From Bacteroidota bacterium (GTDB lineage: Bacteria > Bacteroidota > Bacteroidia > AKYH767-A > JABDAW01): DNA of 6,688 bases. The position numbers were made by a program, and so were the translations under genes. This document shows positions 5,316-6,688 of the stretch, in pieces. Location: contig JAHEYM010000228.1 in NCBI GenBank assembly GCA_023251595.1, positions 1 to 6,688 on the forward strand, read 5' to 3'. Numbering within the stretch: position 1 is the stretch's first letter; each line of letters opens with the position of its first letter. The notes under the pieces are model-generated. The model saw only the letters and a program-made list of their open reading frames with translations. It did no database searches and was not told the origin of the DNA.

Positions 5316-6068
5316 ATGAGAATCAAAATTTCTTTCATCCGCGATCAGGTGTCAAGTAACTCGATACCACTTCACCACCAGATCAGTATTTACAGGAGTC
5401 TCAAAGATTTCATCACCAGACTTCCTGACACAAAAACGTTCGTCAACTACTCTTCGCTGAAAGGAACTTCCAGCGTTCAGAATGGTTACATTCGCTTTTT
5501 GTCGTCGAAAATCACCTTGGTTATCTCGTCGAACAACGACGAATATGCAAATTGGATCGTGAACGCGATATTCGAACAACCTTCGATTCAGATCGGTAAA
5601 CTGAATTTGATTCCGAAATACCATCATGTTGTTCCTGAACCGGAATATAAAACGCAGATGAAATATGTCTGCATCTCTCCACTCCTGCTGATCGATCCTG
5701 ACAGGAATCCGGAAAGAGCGGAAGAACAAATTGAACCAACTTCGCAGGAGTTTTCCGATATACTTTATGATTCATTGATTGAACGCATGGAATTGGCTGG
5801 TTATTCCGAAGAGGAACTCACTCAATTTGAAGTTTTCGAAGCAATACCCGATGCAAGTTATCTCGCGAAAATCGCAGAGGGCAACAAAAAATTTGCTCGT
5901 ATTTATAAGAATCTTGAAGGTAAACTCGTTCTCGGCTATCTGCTGCCCTTCAGTCTCCATGCACATCCTAAAGTTCATCAGTTCGTCTGGAATGCCGGAA
6001 TCGGTGTCCTTACTGATTACGGATATGGAATGATTGATGTGGTTCCTGAACCTTCAACTCTCACCTAA
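5316..6068 (+). CDS. cas6: Cas6-family CRISPR endoribonuclease homologue, without CRISPR array nearby
   Basis: The protein has 250 residues from the ATG at 5316. It is recognised as Cas6 (a RAMP protein that cuts CRISPR precursor RNA at repeat hairpins) from features in order. The N-terminal strand MRIKISFI is followed by IPLHHQISIYRSL (17-29), at the place where family members have VPFNYQxxL or LPLNYxYxL. SSLKG (46-50) comes next, then ITLVISSNNDEYANWIVNAIF (66-86) and a strand ending SPLLL (121-125). A second RAMP half runs to GYLLPFSLHAHPKV (207-220). The glycine-rich loop WNAGIGVLTDYGYGM (225-239) near the C-terminus is the family hallmark. Length is typical. The histidine I would expect in or just after the first helix is not obvious: position 30 is Lys, and His20/His21 are the nearest candidates. 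No other cas gene or repeat array is in the window. The downstream CAP gene begins 13 nt after the stop. Family membership is likely; a CRISPR role is not shown. Confidence 0.72.
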   Translation: MRIKISFIRDQVSSNSIPLHHQISIYRSLKDFITRLPDTKTFVNYSSLKGTSSVQNGYIRFLSSKITLVISSNNDEYANWIVNAIFEQPSIQIGKLNLIPKYHHVVPEPEYKTQMKYVCISPLLLIDPDRNPERAEEQIEPTSQEFSDILYDSLIERMELAGYSEEELTQFEVFEAIPDASYLAKIAEGNKKFARIYKNLEGKLVLGYLLPFSLHAHPKVHQFVWNAGIGVLTDYGYGMIDVVPEPSTLT

Positions 6069-6081
6069 AACCTTAATCCTT

Positions 6082-6688
6082 ATGAAAATTAACTCTCCCC
6101 GTGCAAGCCGGGTGTTTCTGCTTGTTCTTGTGTGTCTGACAATTTCATTCTCTTCGGTTCAGACTTTCGCTCAGAAAACTAATCTCGACAAAGTTTGTGT
6201 TTCGAAGGAGGAAATGAAATTATATGAACTTATTAACGAGTATAGAAAAACCAAAGGTCTGCCAAGTATTCCGCTTTCCAGATCTCTGACTTTTGTGGCA
6301 CAGACGCATGTAAGAGATTTGGCTGCAAATCACCCGGATAAAGGATCGTGTAATTTACATTCGTGGTCGGACAAAGGTACATGGACCGCTTGCTGTTACA
6401 CACCCGATCATAAACAGGCGCTTTGTATGTGGAACAAACCAAAAGAATTAACCAAATATCCCGGACAAGGTTTTGAAATCGCATTCATGAGCACCGGAAA
6501 TCTTACAGCAGAAAGTGCACTCAATGGATGGGAGAATTCCTCTCATCATAATGCTGTTATGACAAACACCGATATTTGGAAAACATCTAAATGGAATGCT
6601 ATCGGTGTCGCAATTTATAATGGATATTCCGTGGTTTGGTTTGGCCGTGAAGCAGATGCGGAGACGGTGGTTCCGATTGAATGTGCGG
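6082..6688 (+). CDS. Secreted CAP (SCP/PR-1) domain protein, C-terminus beyond window
   Basis: The frame stays open from the ATG at 6082 to the right edge, giving 202 residues. Residues 10-30 form a signal peptide (RVFLLVLVCLTISFSSVQTFA|Q). The CAP domain begins at ~41 with EEMKLYELINEYRKTKGLPSI, the usual first helix and strand. All expected cavity residues have candidates: H93 in NLHSW, E132 in FEIAF (the GENIA-equivalent segment), E151 in GWENS and H156 in SSHHNAVM. The stretch 155-190 ends in WNAIGVAIYNGYSVVWFG, the conserved final CAP strands. Cysteines at 39, 90, 104, 105 and 115 suggest disulfides in the exported protein. Bacterial CAP proteins act in the envelope or outside; their activity is mostly undefined. 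It lies 13 nt behind the cas6-like gene, so the two are probably co-transcribed. A T9SS sorting domain could follow beyond the window. Confidence 0.85.
   Translation, partial: MKINSPRASRVFLLVLVCLTISFSSVQTFAQKTNLDKVCVSKEEMKLYELINEYRKTKGLPSIPLSRSLTFVAQTHVRDLAANHPDKGSCNLHSWSDKGTWTACCYTPDHKQALCMWNKPKELTKYPGQGFEIAFMSTGNLTAESALNGWENSSHHNAVMTNTDIWKTSKWNAIGVAIYNGYSVVWFGREADAETVVPIECA

Noticed and set aside
5352..5978. Minus-strand frames inside the Cas6-like gene
   Set aside because: They are arginine- and phenylalanine-rich antisense translations without recognisable motifs.

Overview
The window looks like chromosomal DNA from a member of the Bacteroidota. Two proteins end in type IX secretion (T9SS) type A sorting domains. 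No start has a clear Shine-Dalgarno sequence. A TAnnTTTG-type -7 promoter box lies upstream of the tRNAs, and the base composition is moderately AT-rich. I cannot place it to genus. There is no transposase, phage gene or CRISPR array.

Layout. Positions 2-364 (+) are the C-terminal end of a secreted T9SS cargo protein. A 93-bp spacer (365-457) follows and is packed with repeats: a tandem 14-mer, a CCACCCA tandem and a perfect 20-bp palindrome. Positions 458-1009 (+) encode a membrane-anchored SRPBCC protein. It meets, tail to tail with overlapping stop codons, a three-gene leftward unit: a multidomain T9SS cargo protein (4804-2972), a NodB-type polysaccharide deacetylase (2975-2022, ATGA overlap with the cargo gene) and a GNAT-like acyltransferase with two similar halves (1992-1006). 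Upstream of that unit are two tandem leftward tRNA-Leu genes, anticodons GAG (5113-5030) and CAG (4992-4909), with a recognisable Bacteroidota -7 box at 5157-5150.

On the other side of a 202-bp divergent spacer (5114-5315), the + strand carries a Cas6-family RNA endonuclease homologue (5316-6068). Thirteen bases later a secreted CAP/SCP-domain protein (6082 to the window edge) begins.

How the genes may work together. The leftward unit suggests export of a surface protein coupled to cytoplasmic glycan editing (N-deacetylation and possibly N-acylation); this is inference from gene order and overlap. The most unusual item is the Cas6 homologue. It has the family's C-terminal glycine-rich loop but no repeat array or other cas gene within reach. 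It sits between tRNA genes and a secreted CAP protein and seems to lack a histidine where I expect one, so it may be a domesticated, non-CRISPR RNA-binding or RNA-cleaving protein.
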